NCBI RefSeq assembly: GCF_002454115.1
Contig: NZ_DKIH01000009.1
Location: 155,196-219,195, forward strand
From: Sphingopyxis sp. UBA6723
Lineage (GTDB): Bacteria; Pseudomonadota; Alphaproteobacteria; Sphingomonadales; Sphingomonadaceae
Reading direction: 5' to 3'
Length of the DNA: 64,000 bases
The translations under genes were made by a program, and so were the position numbers. Shown here piece by piece: positions 8,425 to 17,633 of the stretch. Each line of letters opens with the position of its first letter. Position 1 is the first letter of the stretch. The notes beneath the pieces were generated by a model. It saw only the letters and a list, made by a program, of their open reading frames with translations, had not been told where the DNA came from and did no database searches.

Positions 8425-9725
8425 GCCCCAAGCGCCTGCACAAGTCCGCGAAAAACATCGCCGCGCTGTTCATAATCCTTGAACTGGTCGAACGAGGCGC
8501 AGGCGGGCGAAAGCAAGACGATGTCGCCTGGTCGCGCTGCCGCCGCCGCTTGGGCGACGGCCGTCGCCATGTCGTCCGACCGTTCGACCGGAATTGCATC
8601 GCCGATCTCGGCGGCGAAACCCTCCATCGCCTGGCCAATCAGATAGGCTTGGCGCACATGCCCAAACCAGGGACGACACGCTGCCAGCCCGTCACCCTTG
8701 GCCTGCCCCCCGGCAATCCAGTGCAAACGCTGGTCCGGCGCCGGCGGAAACGCCGCCAGCGCCGGTGCAGCGGAAGCCGCGTTGGTCGCCTTGCTGTCGT
8801 TATACCAGCGGACGCCAGCGACTTCGCCGACCAATTCCATGCGGTGCGGCAGCGACTTGAATGTCGCGAGACCGCGTTCGATCGCTTCGTCGTTAAGCCC
8901 CAGCACGCGACACACCGCGATCGCGCAGACGGCGTTCTGCGCATTGTGCGGGCCTTGCAGTGCTGGCCAGCGCGCCTGATCGACCGGGTCGATGTCCTTG
9001 CCTGACACGCGGTGCAGCCGATGGTTGATCCGGCTCGCGATCATCTTCGACGGATCGTCATCAACCGCAACGATCGCGACCTGATCGCGATGCTGCAAGC
9101 CGAACAGGCGTGCCTTCGACGCGGCATAGCCGGTAAAGCCGTCATAGCGGTCGAGATGATCGGGGCTCAGGTTGGTCAGCACCGCGACGTCGCACGCCAG
9201 ACTATGCGACAGGTCGATCTGGTAGCTCGACAGTTCCAGGACATAGACCCCGCCGTCGGGAAGCGGATCGCGCGACAGGATCGGCAGGCCGATATTGCCG
9301 CCCATCAGCGACGGCACCCCCGCGCTTTCCAGCATATGGTGGATCAGCGCGGTGACGGTCGACTTGCCATTGGTGCCGGTGATCCCGACGACTCTGTGCG
9401 GCGGCAGGTCGCCGCGCGCTTCGGCGAACAGCTCGACGTCGCCGATCACCGGCACATGCGCCTCGCGCGCATGCGCTGCGATTGGGTGACGGTTAAGCGG
9501 CACACCGGGCGAGACGACCACCCCGGCAAAACCGATCAGGTCGATGTCGAGCGGATTGCCGATGTCGGCGCCCAGCGCCATCGCATCGTCGCGGGCTTCT
9601 TCGCGGTCATCCCACGCGGTGACCCCGGCGCCGCTGGCGACCAGCGCCTCGACCGTCGCCAGCCCCGAGCGCGCCAGTCCCAGCACCGCATAGCGGCGAC
9701 CGGCAAAGGCGCGCGAGGTGATCAC
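8421..9725 (-). CDS. murD: UDP-N-acetylmuramoylalanine--D-glutamate ligase MurD
   Basis: Adds D-glutamate to UDP-MurNAc-L-Ala. The 434-residue product has the N-terminal Rossmann motif VLGLARSGLATVEAL, the P-loop GITGTNGKSTVTAL and the C-terminal WIAGGQAKGDG segment. Its start is a GTG at 9725 forming a GTGA overlap with the mraY stop. Length and motifs are ordinary for MurD. Confidence 0.97.
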   Translation of the reverse strand: MITSRAFAGRRYAVLGLARSGLATVEALVASGAGVTAWDDREEARDDAMALGADIGNPLDIDLIGFAGVVVSPGVPLNRHPIAAHAREAHVPVIGDVELFAEARGDLPPHRVVGITGTNGKSTVTALIHHMLESAGVPSLMGGNIGLPILSRDPLPDGGVYVLELSSYQIDLSHSLACDVAVLTNLSPDHLDRYDGFTGYAASKARLFGLQHRDQVAIVAVDDDPSKMIASRINHRLHRVSGKDIDPVDQARWPALQGPHNAQNAVCAIAVCRVLGLNDEAIERGLATFKSLPHRMELVGEVAGVRWYNDSKATNAASAAPALAAFPPAPDQRLHWIAGGQAKGDGLAACRPWFGHVRQAYLIGQAMEGFAAEIGDAIPVERSDDMATAVAQAAAAARPGDIVLLSPACASFDQFKDYEQRGDVFRGLVQALGA

Positions 9726-10792
9726 CGCAGTTTCAAGGTCGCGAGCCCCGCGAGCGCGAGGACGATCGACACGATCCAGAAACGGATGACGACGGTCGAT
9801 TCGGGCCAGCCCAATTGTTCAAAATGATGGTGGATCGGCGCCATGCGGAACACCCGCTTGCCGGTGCGCTTGTACCAGAACACCTGGATGATCACGGACA
9901 GCGCCTCGACCACGAACAGCCCGCCGACCAGCACCAGCACCAGCTCGTGCTGTGCCGTGACCGCAATCGTCGCCAGCGCCCCGCCGAGCGCGAGGCTGCC
10001 GGTATCGCCCATGAACACTGCAGCGGGCGGCGCATTGAACCATAGAAAAGCAAGGCAAGCACCGATGATCGCGGCGGCGAAGATGGCGAGCTCACCCGCC
10101 CCCGCGACATGCGGGATGCCCAAATATTCAGCGAATTTCACATTGCCCGTCAGATAGACGATGACGAGAAAGGTCAGGCTGGCGATGATGACCGGGAAGG
10201 TGGCGAGCCCGTCAAGCCCGTCGGTCAGGTTCACCGCATTGCCAAAGCCGACGATCAGCACCATCGCAAAGACATAATAGAGCGGCCCGAGTTCGAGCAC
10301 GACGCCGCTGAAAAAGGGCAGATAGAGGTCGGTGCCGGTACGCGACACGATCAGGAACACCGCGACCCCGGCGATCAGAAACTCGATCAGCAGGCGGACG
10401 CGCCCCGGAATCCCGCGGTGGCTGGCCTTGGTGACCTTGTCGAGATCGTCGAGAAAGCCGACGGCGGCGAACCCTCCGGTCACAAAAATGCACGCCCATA
10501 CAAAGCGGTTCGACAGGTCCATCCACAACAGGGCGGAGATCATCAGCGAGATGAGGATCATCAGCCCGCCCATCGTCGGCGTACCCTTTTTGGCGAGGTG
10601 GCTTTGCGGCCCGTCTTCGCGGATCGGCTGCCCCTTCCCTTGCCGCATCCGCAGCATCAGGATGAAGCGCGGCCCGATCCACAGCCCGATGATCAGCGCC
10701 GTCGCAACCGCGGCGCCCGAGCGGAAGCTGAGATAGCGAATGAGGTTGAGAACCCCCGGAAAGCCCAGCCATTCCGCCAGCCAGTAAAGCAT
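9722..10792 (-). CDS. mraY: Phospho-MurNAc-pentapeptide translocase MraY
   Basis: Integral membrane enzyme that attaches phospho-MurNAc-pentapeptide to undecaprenyl phosphate to give lipid I. Seen: about ten hydrophobic helices, the acidic motifs NLTDGLDGLA and FMGDTGSLALGG, and the family signature HHHFEQLGW near the C-terminus. I use the ATG at 10792 (356 residues), which shares one base with the murF stop (TGATG). The frame also opens with a TTG three bases earlier. Confidence 0.97.
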   Translation of the reverse strand: MLYWLAEWLGFPGVLNLIRYLSFRSGAAVATALIIGLWIGPRFILMLRMRQGKGQPIREDGPQSHLAKKGTPTMGGLMILISLMISALLWMDLSNRFVWACIFVTGGFAAVGFLDDLDKVTKASHRGIPGRVRLLIEFLIAGVAVFLIVSRTGTDLYLPFFSGVVLELGPLYYVFAMVLIVGFGNAVNLTDGLDGLATFPVIIASLTFLVIVYLTGNVKFAEYLGIPHVAGAGELAIFAAAIIGACLAFLWFNAPPAAVFMGDTGSLALGGALATIAVTAQHELVLVLVGGLFVVEALSVIIQVFWYKRTGKRVFRMAPIHHHFEQLGWPESTVVIRFWIVSIVLALAGLATLKLR

Positions 10793-12168
10793 CAAAATTC
10801 CCCGTTGGTCAGCGCCGCCACCAGATGCGACAGGCCGACGCTGTTCGACCCTTTGATCAGCACCGTGTCCTCGGGCCGGATCAAGTCGCCCAGCCGCGCG
10901 CGGGCGGCCGAATGGTCGGCCACATGCGCGAAATCGATCTGCCCCTCAAGCGCCTTTGCCAGCGGCGCCATCTCGTCGCCGACGAGCAGGGCGAATTGCA
11001 CCCGGGCTGCGACGAGCGGAGCCGCGAGACCGGCGTGATAGGCCTCGCTGTCCGGCCCCAGTTCCTTCATCGCGCCCAGAATCGCGATCCGGCGCTCGCC
11101 CGATTCGCTGCCGAGCTGGCCGATCGTCGCCGCCATCGAGGCGGGGTTGGCGTTATAGCTTTCGTCGATCAGCAGGATATGCCCGTCGCCAAACGGTAGG
11201 CGGTGACGCGCGCCGCGTCCGGCGAGCCCCGCCATTTCGGCAAAGGCCAGCCCCGCTGCGGGCAGGTCGCCACCGACCGCCTTGACCGCCGCCAGCACGG
11301 CAAGCGAATTGGACACCCAGTGCGCCCCGGCCTGCGCGATGGTGAAGCACAGCAGCGCATCCTGCACCTGCGCGGTCACAAGCGAACCGCCCTTGCCGTC
11401 GGACAGCCAGTCGACCGCGCGAACATCGGCGTCGGCACCCAACCCAAAGCTGATCACATGGGCGGCGTGCTGCTCGGCCTTGGCGCGGAGCCGGGCATAA
11501 TGGGGGCTGTCGAAGGGGACGATCGCGGTGCCGCCGGGTTCGAGTCCTTCAAAAATCTCGCCTTTCGCTTCGGCAATCGCCTCTTCGCTGCCGAAAAACT
11601 CCATATGCGCCGGGGCGATGGTCGTCACGATGGCGACGTGCGGACGGACCATGCGGGTCAGTTCGGCGAGCTCGCCCGCATGGTTCATCCCCATCTCGAA
11701 CACCCCGAAATCGGCGGTCGAGGGCATGCGCGCCAGGCTGAGCGGGACGCCGACATGGTTGTTGTAGCTTTTGACTGAGCGGTGCGCTTTGCCGGGGCGG
11801 AAGCGGTCGAGCGCCGCGAACAGTGCTTCCTTGGTTCCTGTTTTACCCGCCGAGCCGGTCACCCCGATGATCCGGCCATGGCTACGCGCGCGCGACGCGG
11901 TGCCGAGCGCGTTCAGCGCCACGGCGCTGTCGGCGACGCGGACATGCGGATGGTCGATCGCGGTCTCGCAGATGATCCCCGCCGCCCCGGCGGCAATCGC
12001 CTTGTCGATAAACTTGTGTCCGTCGGTCGCCTCGCCGCGCATCGCGACGAACAGGTCACCCGTGGCCACCTCGCGCGAATCGAACGCGACACCATGCGCG
12101 GTAAAATCATGGCTCGCTTCCCCGCCCGTCGCGGCGGCGATGGCGCGCGCGGTCCACAGCGGGGTCAT
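10792..12168 (-). CDS. murF: UDP-MurNAc-tripeptide--D-alanyl-D-alanine ligase MurF
   Basis: Adds the D-Ala-D-Ala made by Ddl to complete the pentapeptide. The Mur ligase P-loop is GVTGSAGKTGTKEAL, with Ser-Ala before the GKT, and the C-terminal part has LIDESYNANPASM. The ATG at 12168 overlaps the murE stop as ATGA and gives 458 residues. A GTG at 12177 is also in frame and would add three residues. Family assignment is clear. Confidence 0.96.
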   Translation of the reverse strand: MTPLWTARAIAAATGGEASHDFTAHGVAFDSREVATGDLFVAMRGEATDGHKFIDKAIAAGAAGIICETAIDHPHVRVADSAVALNALGTASRARSHGRIIGVTGSAGKTGTKEALFAALDRFRPGKAHRSVKSYNNHVGVPLSLARMPSTADFGVFEMGMNHAGELAELTRMVRPHVAIVTTIAPAHMEFFGSEEAIAEAKGEIFEGLEPGGTAIVPFDSPHYARLRAKAEQHAAHVISFGLGADADVRAVDWLSDGKGGSLVTAQVQDALLCFTIAQAGAHWVSNSLAVLAAVKAVGGDLPAAGLAFAEMAGLAGRGARHRLPFGDGHILLIDESYNANPASMAATIGQLGSESGERRIAILGAMKELGPDSEAYHAGLAAPLVAARVQFALLVGDEMAPLAKALEGQIDFAHVADHSAARARLGDLIRPEDTVLIKGSNSVGLSHLVAALTNGEF

Positions 12169-13604
12169 GCCGCGCACTCGCGCGCGACGGCCACGTCGTC
12201 GAAGGGAATGACCCGCATGTCGGCGCCGGAGCCGACTATCTGCCCATGCTCATGCCCCTTGCCCGCGATGCAGACGATGTCGTCGGCGCGCGCTTCGGCA
12301 ATCGCAGCGGCGATCGCGGCGCGGCGGTCGCCGATGACTTGCGCGCTCGGCGCGCCCGCCGCAATCGCGGCGCGGATTAGCGACGGATCCTCACCGCGCG
12401 GATTATCGTCGGTGATGATCAGCACCTCAGCCTTGGCCGCCGCGACCTTTCCCATCTCCGGTCGCTTCGCCTGATCGCGGTCGCCGCCGGCGCCGAACAC
12501 CAGGATCAGCCGCCCGGTCGCATGGGGGCGCAGCGCGTCGAGCGCCGCCTCGATGGCGTCGGGGGTATGCGCATAATCGACATAGACCGGCGCCCCGGCC
12601 TTGGTGATCGCCGCACGTTCGAGCCGCCCGCGCACCGGCTGGAGCCGCGCCAGATTGGCGAGCGTTTGCGCCACATCGCCGCCCGTCGCGATGACCAGGC
12701 CCGCCGACACCAGCGCATTGGCGACCTGATAGGCGCCGATCAGGGGCAGGTCGACCTTGTGGGTCACATCGCCCGCTGTGATGACAAGCGTCTGGCCAAG
12801 CTGGGTCGGTTCGCGCGAAACAAGCCGCAGGTCGTCGCCCCGCGCCCCGACCGTCATCAGCCGGATGCCGCGCGCGCGCACCGCATCGGCCACAGCGGCC
12901 GAATAGGCGTCGTCGTTCCAAACCACCGCCGTACCATCCGGCTCGACCACTTCGCTGAACAGCCGCAGCTTGGCCGCGAGATAGGCGTCCATCGTACCAT
13001 GATAGTCGAGATGATCGTGGCTGAGGTTGGTGAACGCCGCGGCCTTCACCGGCAATCCTTCGGTGCGATATTGGTCGAGGCCGTGGCTGGACGCCTCGAA
13101 CACCGCATGGCTGACGCCTTCGGTTGCCAGCCCCGACATAGTGCTGAGGAAGGTCACGATATCGGGCGTCGTCAGCCCGGTCGAGGCGCTGTCGTTCGAC
13201 GTCGTGATGCCCAGCGTGCCGATCGACGCCGCGTGAAACCCCGCCATCCGCCACAGCTGGCGCGTCATTTCGACGGTCGAGGTCTTGCCGTTGGTGCCGG
13301 TCACCGCGACGCAGGTCGCCGGAAAACGATGAAAGAAGCGCGCCGCAACATGCGCAAAGGCGCGGCGCGGATTGGCTTCGGCAACATGCACCGCGCCATC
13401 GACCGGCGCTTCGGGCCGCGCGACGATCGCCACCGCCCCGGCCTCGATCGCCGCCGGAATGAAGTCCTCGCCGTTGAATTTTTCGCCGATGAAGGCGCCG
13501 AATATGGTCCCCGGCGCGACTTTGCGATGGTCGATCGCCAACCCGGTCACGACCGGATCGGGAACCCCGTCATGTGATTGTTCGAGCAGCGCGGAGAGGC
13601 GCAT
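12165..13604 (-). CDS. murE: UDP-MurNAc-tripeptide synthetase MurE (meso-DAP type)
   Basis: Adds the third residue of the stem peptide. The P-loop is AVTGTNGKTSTVEM and the C-terminal substrate motif DDNPRGEDP contains the DNPR that marks meso-diaminopimelate-adding enzymes, as expected for a Gram-negative. The 479-residue product starts at an ATG sharing one base with the ftsI stop (TAATG). It lies between ftsI and murF in the conserved order. Confidence 0.97.
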   Translation of the reverse strand: MRLSALLEQSHDGVPDPVVTGLAIDHRKVAPGTIFGAFIGEKFNGEDFIPAAIEAGAVAIVARPEAPVDGAVHVAEANPRRAFAHVAARFFHRFPATCVAVTGTNGKTSTVEMTRQLWRMAGFHAASIGTLGITTSNDSASTGLTTPDIVTFLSTMSGLATEGVSHAVFEASSHGLDQYRTEGLPVKAAAFTNLSHDHLDYHGTMDAYLAAKLRLFSEVVEPDGTAVVWNDDAYSAAVADAVRARGIRLMTVGARGDDLRLVSREPTQLGQTLVITAGDVTHKVDLPLIGAYQVANALVSAGLVIATGGDVAQTLANLARLQPVRGRLERAAITKAGAPVYVDYAHTPDAIEAALDALRPHATGRLILVFGAGGDRDQAKRPEMGKVAAAKAEVLIITDDNPRGEDPSLIRAAIAAGAPSAQVIGDRRAAIAAAIAEARADDIVCIAGKGHEHGQIVGSGADMRVIPFDDVAVARECAA

Positions 13605-15298
13605 TATTCACCGTCCCCGTTTCTCCACAGCAGCGGGGTGAGTTCGGAGACATCGACGTCGCGGCTTTCGTCGGGGAATACGCCGAGCATCGGCCCGGCA
13701 CGCATCACGACCTTGCTGACCACCGGCGCTGCGGTCCAGCCTGCGGTGCGCTGACCCGAGCTATAAGCATTGCCCTTCGGTTCGTCGATCATCACCAGCA
13801 CGACATAGCGCGGATTGTCCATCGGGAACGCCGCGGCAAAGGTCGCGACGACCGAGCTGCGGCGATAGCCGCCCGCGCCGGGCTTTTCGGCGCTGCCCGT
13901 CTTGCCGCCGACGCGAAAACCGGGCGCTTCGGCCTTTTTGCCCGTGCCGTCGGATACGATCAGGCGCAGCAACTGGCGCATCCGCGCGCTGGTTGCCGCC
14001 TTGAACACGCGGCGGCCCTTGGGCGGCGCTTGGTCGCCGAGCTTGGTGATCGTCGCGGGACGATAGATGCCGCCGTTGACCAGCGCGGCATAGGCGCTGG
14101 CAAGGTGCAGCGGGGTCACCGCGATGCCATGGCCATAGCCGGTGGTCATCGTCGTCAGTCGACCCCAATCCTTCGGCCACAGCGGAAAGGCGCGTTCCTT
14201 CAGGTCGATCTTTGGCCGTGTATCGAAATCGAGCTTGCGGAACATCGCCTCCATATTTTCGCGACCCAGTTCGTCGGAAATGCGTGCGGTCGTGATGTTC
14301 GAGCTGTGGATCAGCGTTTCGGGGACGTTGAGCCAGCGGTTCGATGGATGGCTGTCGCGGATGCGAAAACCCGCGATCGCGAGCGGCGCCGTTGCGTCAT
14401 AGCGGCGTGCCATGCTGGTGACGGTGCCGGCGTCGATCGCTGCCGCCACCGTCAGCGGCTTGAAGGTCGAGCCCAACTCATACAGATTATGTGTTACCGC
14501 GTTGCGCCGCGCCGCCATGTTTTCGGGGACCAGCTTGTTCGGATTATAGGTCGGCAGCGACGTCATCGCCGCGATTTCGCCGGTGTGGACATCGAGGATG
14601 ATCCCCGCGCCGCCGATCGCTTCGAGATTGGCGACCGCCGAACCCAGCTCGCTTTCGAGGACGCCTTGCACCCGCGCGTCGATCGACAGCGCCAGCGGCT
14701 CGCCGCGCGTCGCCTTGTCGATCAGGCGGCCGTCGAATGCGCCCTCGGCGCCCGTGACACCACGTCCCGCCGCGTCGGTGAAGCCCAGCACATGCGCGGC
14801 GAGGCTGAGCTGCGGATACAGCCGTTCCTTTTCGCGCGGAAAATCGAACCCGACGTCACCGATCGCATTTACCGCTGCGACCTGATCGGGCAGCGCGCGG
14901 CGGCGGATATAGGTCGGGCGGGGCCCGCTGATCTTGGCGAGCAATTCGGCGCGCGACATGTCGGGGAAAATCTTGTGCAGCTCATCGGCCAGATATTGGC
15001 GATTGTTCAAAAGCTTGGCCGGCACGACGCGGATCGCATAACCGTCGATCGTCCGCGCCAGCGGGACACCGTTGCGATCGACGATGTCGGCGCGCGCGGG
15101 AATGAAAGCCGTCGACGCCGTCCCATTGCGCGACCCGGTATCGAATAATGCGAAATAGAGCAGCCGCACCGACACGAGCAAAAATGCCGCCATGAACAGC
15201 AGCATCAGGATCATCAGACGCTGCTGCGCGGTCAGCAAGATTTGCTGCCGCACCCCAGCGGTACGCACCCGGGTCGGACGGACGACCAGCGTGTTCAT
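13604..15298 (-). CDS. ftsI: Septal transpeptidase FtsI (PBP3)
   Basis: Class B penicillin-binding protein that cross-links septal peptidoglycan. The 564 residues have a cytoplasmic tail, one membrane anchor (about 28-50), a pedestal domain and a transpeptidase domain with the three active-site motifs: STFK (in ELGSTFKPLTV), SSN (in HSSNITTA) and KTG (in VGGKTGSAEK). The ATG overlaps the ftsL stop (ATGA), consistent with FtsL-FtsI being adjacent divisome partners. Confidence 0.97.
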   Translation of the reverse strand: MNTLVVRPTRVRTAGVRQQILLTAQQRLMILMLLFMAAFLLVSVRLLYFALFDTGSRNGTASTAFIPARADIVDRNGVPLARTIDGYAIRVVPAKLLNNRQYLADELHKIFPDMSRAELLAKISGPRPTYIRRRALPDQVAAVNAIGDVGFDFPREKERLYPQLSLAAHVLGFTDAAGRGVTGAEGAFDGRLIDKATRGEPLALSIDARVQGVLESELGSAVANLEAIGGAGIILDVHTGEIAAMTSLPTYNPNKLVPENMAARRNAVTHNLYELGSTFKPLTVAAAIDAGTVTSMARRYDATAPLAIAGFRIRDSHPSNRWLNVPETLIHSSNITTARISDELGRENMEAMFRKLDFDTRPKIDLKERAFPLWPKDWGRLTTMTTGYGHGIAVTPLHLASAYAALVNGGIYRPATITKLGDQAPPKGRRVFKAATSARMRQLLRLIVSDGTGKKAEAPGFRVGGKTGSAEKPGAGGYRRSSVVATFAAAFPMDNPRYVVLVMIDEPKGNAYSSGQRTAGWTAAPVVSKVVMRAGPMLGVFPDESRDVDVSELTPLLWRNGDGE

Positions 15299-15888
15299 CG
15301 GCCGGACTTCCCTCCCGCGGCTTCGGCGGCAGCGGCGCGCTTCAGATCGGCGAGCGTCGATTCGGCGAGCAACTGGTCCTCGATCATCTTGAGCTGTTCA
15401 CGGCGGCGGGTCGGCGTCATCCGCGGCGCGGCGTCGCTGCGAATTCCGGTTTCGGCCTGCGCCAGCACGACCGGCTTAGCGGCCGCGGGTTTCGCAGCAA
15501 CCGGGCTTTCCTTAGGCACTGCGGGAACGGCGACCGGCGATACCATCGCCATCAGCACCGGCGCGACCTCATTCGCGCCGCGCGCGCGCGGCAGACCATC
15601 AAGCGAGGCGAGCTGACGCTCGTTGGCAAGATACTGATCGGCGGCGGGGGCCGAATAGCCGAACGTGTCGACGTTCCACTGCTCAAGCTGACGCATCGAA
15701 GCGCGCACCGCGAGTTCGGACTCGAGGTAGCGGATATTGTCGCGGCTGCGCTCGATCTCTTTTTCGATGCGTGTCAGTTCGCTGCGCGTCGCCGCAACCT
15801 TCAGCGACACGGGGTAGAGCATCATCGCACATATGAGCACGAGCAGGACCAGCCCGATGCCCTGAAGTTTGCGCGCCGCCATCAGCAT
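15295..15888 (-). CDS. ftsL: Cell division protein FtsL (divergent)
   Basis: Small bitopic divisome protein. The 197-residue product has one membrane span near the N-terminus (about residues 8-28, GIGLVLLVLICAMMLYPV) followed by a predicted coiled coil rich in E, R and L (about 34-62), then a low-complexity Ala/Pro/Val tail. FtsL sequences are poorly conserved, so the call rests on this architecture and on the position between rsmH and ftsI. A second ATG at 15882 makes a TGATG overlap with rsmH and may be the true start. Confidence 0.85.
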   Translation of the reverse strand: MLMAARKLQGIGLVLLVLICAMMLYPVSLKVAATRSELTRIEKEIERSRDNIRYLESELAVRASMRQLEQWNVDTFGYSAPAADQYLANERQLASLDGLPRARGANEVAPVLMAMVSPVAVPAVPKESPVAAKPAAAKPVVLAQAETGIRSDAAPRMTPTRRREQLKMIEDQLLAESTLADLKRAAAAEAAGGKSGR

Positions 15889-16862
15889 GAGATCGCCTCC
15901 TTCATCGTGGATTGCCCCGGCCAGGCCGGCGCTGCCGTCCGCACCGCGCTGCGCAGCGTGGCTGATCGGGCGCGCGGGTTGCGCGCCTCCTCGGCCTTGC
16001 TCGGCCGCACCTTGCGGGCCGGGGGCTCGAAAGTTGCGGGCCGCGCCAGAGGGATCGGCGCGGGCCGGTGGCGCGAACCGGCGGCATCGCTGCCGCTCCG
16101 TTCGCGCAGAAAATTCTTCACGATCCGGTCTTCGGTGCTGTGAAAGCTGACCACCGCCAACCGGCCGCCGGGACGCAGGATGCGCTCCGCAGCGGCCAAG
16201 CCGGCGACCAACTCGTCGAGTTCGGCATTGATGTGGATGCGGATCGCCTGAAAGCTCTTGGTCGAGGGATCCTTGGGCGCTCCGGGCGGATGGCGCAGCG
16301 CCTTGCGGATCACTGTCGCCAGCTCGGCGGTACGGCTGAGCGGACGCGCAGCAACGATGGCGCGGGCAACGCGGCGCGACTGACGCTCATCGCCATAATG
16401 AAACAGCACATCGGCGATCTCGGTCTCGTCGGCGCGGTTCAGCCACTCGGCGGCGGTTTCGCCGTCCTGCGCCATGCGCATGTCGAGCGGGCCGTCCTTC
16501 TGAAACGAAAAGCCGCGCTCGCCCTGGTCGAGTTGCATCGACGACACGCCGATATCGAAGGTGATGCCATCGACGGCATCGATCCCGCGCTCGGCCAAGA
16601 GCCGGTCGATTTCGCCGAACCGGCCGTGGATCAGCGTCAGCTTGCCATCGGATTCCTCGACCAGCACCTGTCCGTCGGCAATTGCATCGGGATCGCGGTC
16701 GCAGGCGACGACATCGGCGCCCGCCGCGAGCATCGCGCGGGTGTAGCCACCGGCGCCAAAGGTCGCATCGACATGGCGCTCACCCGGGGCGATGGCGAGC
16801 GCAGCGATCACTTCGTCGCGGAGAACGGGATCGTGGCGGGGATCGCGGGAAAGATCGCTCAT
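15882..16862 (-). CDS. rsmH: 16S rRNA m4C1402 methyltransferase RsmH (MraW)
   Basis: SAM-dependent N4-methylation of C1402 in 16S rRNA. The sequence shows HDPVLRDEVIAAL, the SAM-binding DATFGAGGYTRAML, GISSMQLDQGERGFSF-type signatures (here GVSSMQLDQGERGFSF) and the RRVARAIV segment. The ATG at 16862 overlaps the mraZ stop (ATGA) and gives 326 residues. The open frame continues to 16955, but that stretch is shadow within mraZ. Confidence 0.96.
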   Translation of the reverse strand: MSDLSRDPRHDPVLRDEVIAALAIAPGERHVDATFGAGGYTRAMLAAGADVVACDRDPDAIADGQVLVEESDGKLTLIHGRFGEIDRLLAERGIDAVDGITFDIGVSSMQLDQGERGFSFQKDGPLDMRMAQDGETAAEWLNRADETEIADVLFHYGDERQSRRVARAIVAARPLSRTAELATVIRKALRHPPGAPKDPSTKSFQAIRIHINAELDELVAGLAAAERILRPGGRLAVVSFHSTEDRIVKNFLRERSGSDAAGSRHRPAPIPLARPATFEPPARKVRPSKAEEARNPRARSATLRSAVRTAAPAWPGQSTMKEAISC

Positions 16863-17359
16863 TTGCGCCCCTTCCCTTTGGTCGCATCCCATGCCGCAGC
16901 GAGCCGCTGCAACACCGGATCGGCGTCGGCGCATTCGGCGAGCGTCGGCAGCCACCAGATTTCAAAGCGGCGGCCCGACCCGACAAAGGCGGTCGCGCCA
17001 CTGTCGCCAACGCGGTCGCGATGGGTGAAGCCGGGCAGGAAGCGGCCGCTGTCGTCGAGCGCATAGGCGTCGGTGTAGCTGAACCGCTTCTTGAATTCGA
17101 AATCCTCGTCAAAATCGAGATTGCGCGAGCGCGCGGTGTCGCGGTCGCGCTCGATCTCGCCGTTCAGGCGATCATATTGATCGTGGCCATAGGCAACGAG
17201 GCAGGGCAGCTTTTCGTGGAAGCCAACCCAAAGTACGCGCTGGCCGTCCGCAGTAAGGGGCACATTGTTGCGGAACTGAGAGGGGACGGCGATGCGTCCC
17301 TTGCCATCGATCGCGGCGAAGCTGGTTCCCGCATATTGGCCGGGCGTCACAATCGCCAT
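16859..17359 (-). CDS. mraZ: Transcriptional regulator MraZ
   Basis: AbrB/SpoVT-fold regulator that in E. coli represses the dcw cluster, including itself. The 166 residues contain two SpoVT-AbrB-like halves: AAIDGKGRIAVPSQFR near the N-terminus and DDSGRFLPGFTHRD in the middle. The ATG at 17359 has a G-rich Shine-Dalgarno (GGGGGGG) about 7 bases upstream; the frame extends upstream to 17473 without a better start. It heads the cluster, and a set of phased repeats upstream is a plausible operator. Confidence 0.95.
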   Translation of the reverse strand: MAIVTPGQYAGTSFAAIDGKGRIAVPSQFRNNVPLTADGQRVLWVGFHEKLPCLVAYGHDQYDRLNGEIERDRDTARSRNLDFDEDFEFKKRFSYTDAYALDDSGRFLPGFTHRDRVGDSGATAFVGSGRRFEIWWLPTLAECADADPVLQRLAAAWDATKGKGRK

Positions 17360-17407
17360 CGCTCTGCCCCCCCGTATGCGCCTGCGGGCAATACTTCCCT
17401 GGCCCCA

Positions 17408-17421
17408 GAATCGCATGATTC
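17408..17421. promoter_or_regulatory. Paired GANTC (CcrM-type) sites upstream of mraZ
   Basis: GAATCGCATGATTC holds two inverted GANTC pentamers separated by four bases. A third GAATC lies at 17515-17519 inside the phased boxes. CcrM methylates GANTC in alphaproteobacteria and modulates cell-cycle promoters (established for Caulobacter). A role here is inference; the sequence itself is clear. Confidence 0.55.
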
Positions 17422-17473
17422 CAGTTGGTTCGGTCTCGGCGGAGATTGCCCCTCTCCGATCTCTGCCTATCAA

Positions 17474-17520
17474 GTATAGAGTAGGGTGAAAAGGGGAAAT
17501 TTAGGGAATAATAGGGAATC
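17474..17520 (-). promoter_or_regulatory. mraZ promoter with four 10-bp-phased GGG boxes (candidate MraZ operator)
   Basis: On the plus strand, four successive 10-base units begin at 17481, 17491, 17501 and 17511 and read TAGGGTGAAA, AGGGGAAATT, TAGGGAATAA and TAGGGAATCT, so GGG recurs every 10 bp. MraZ of other bacteria binds TGGGN repeats with 5-base spacers, i.e. the same 10-bp period (established). Reading toward mraZ, TATACT (17479-17474) is a reasonable -10, which would place the boxes over the -35. The boxes read opposite to mraZ, and the base before GGG is A or G rather than T. Confidence 0.6.
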
Positions 17521-17633
17521 TACCCCCTATTCGTCGCAAAAGGCGCAAATAGGCGCCCAAACAGGATCTATAGAGACCGACACAGCGGCAAGGCGCAGCT
17601 TCAACGGGGCAAAATGGGGTGGAAAAGGGCGCC

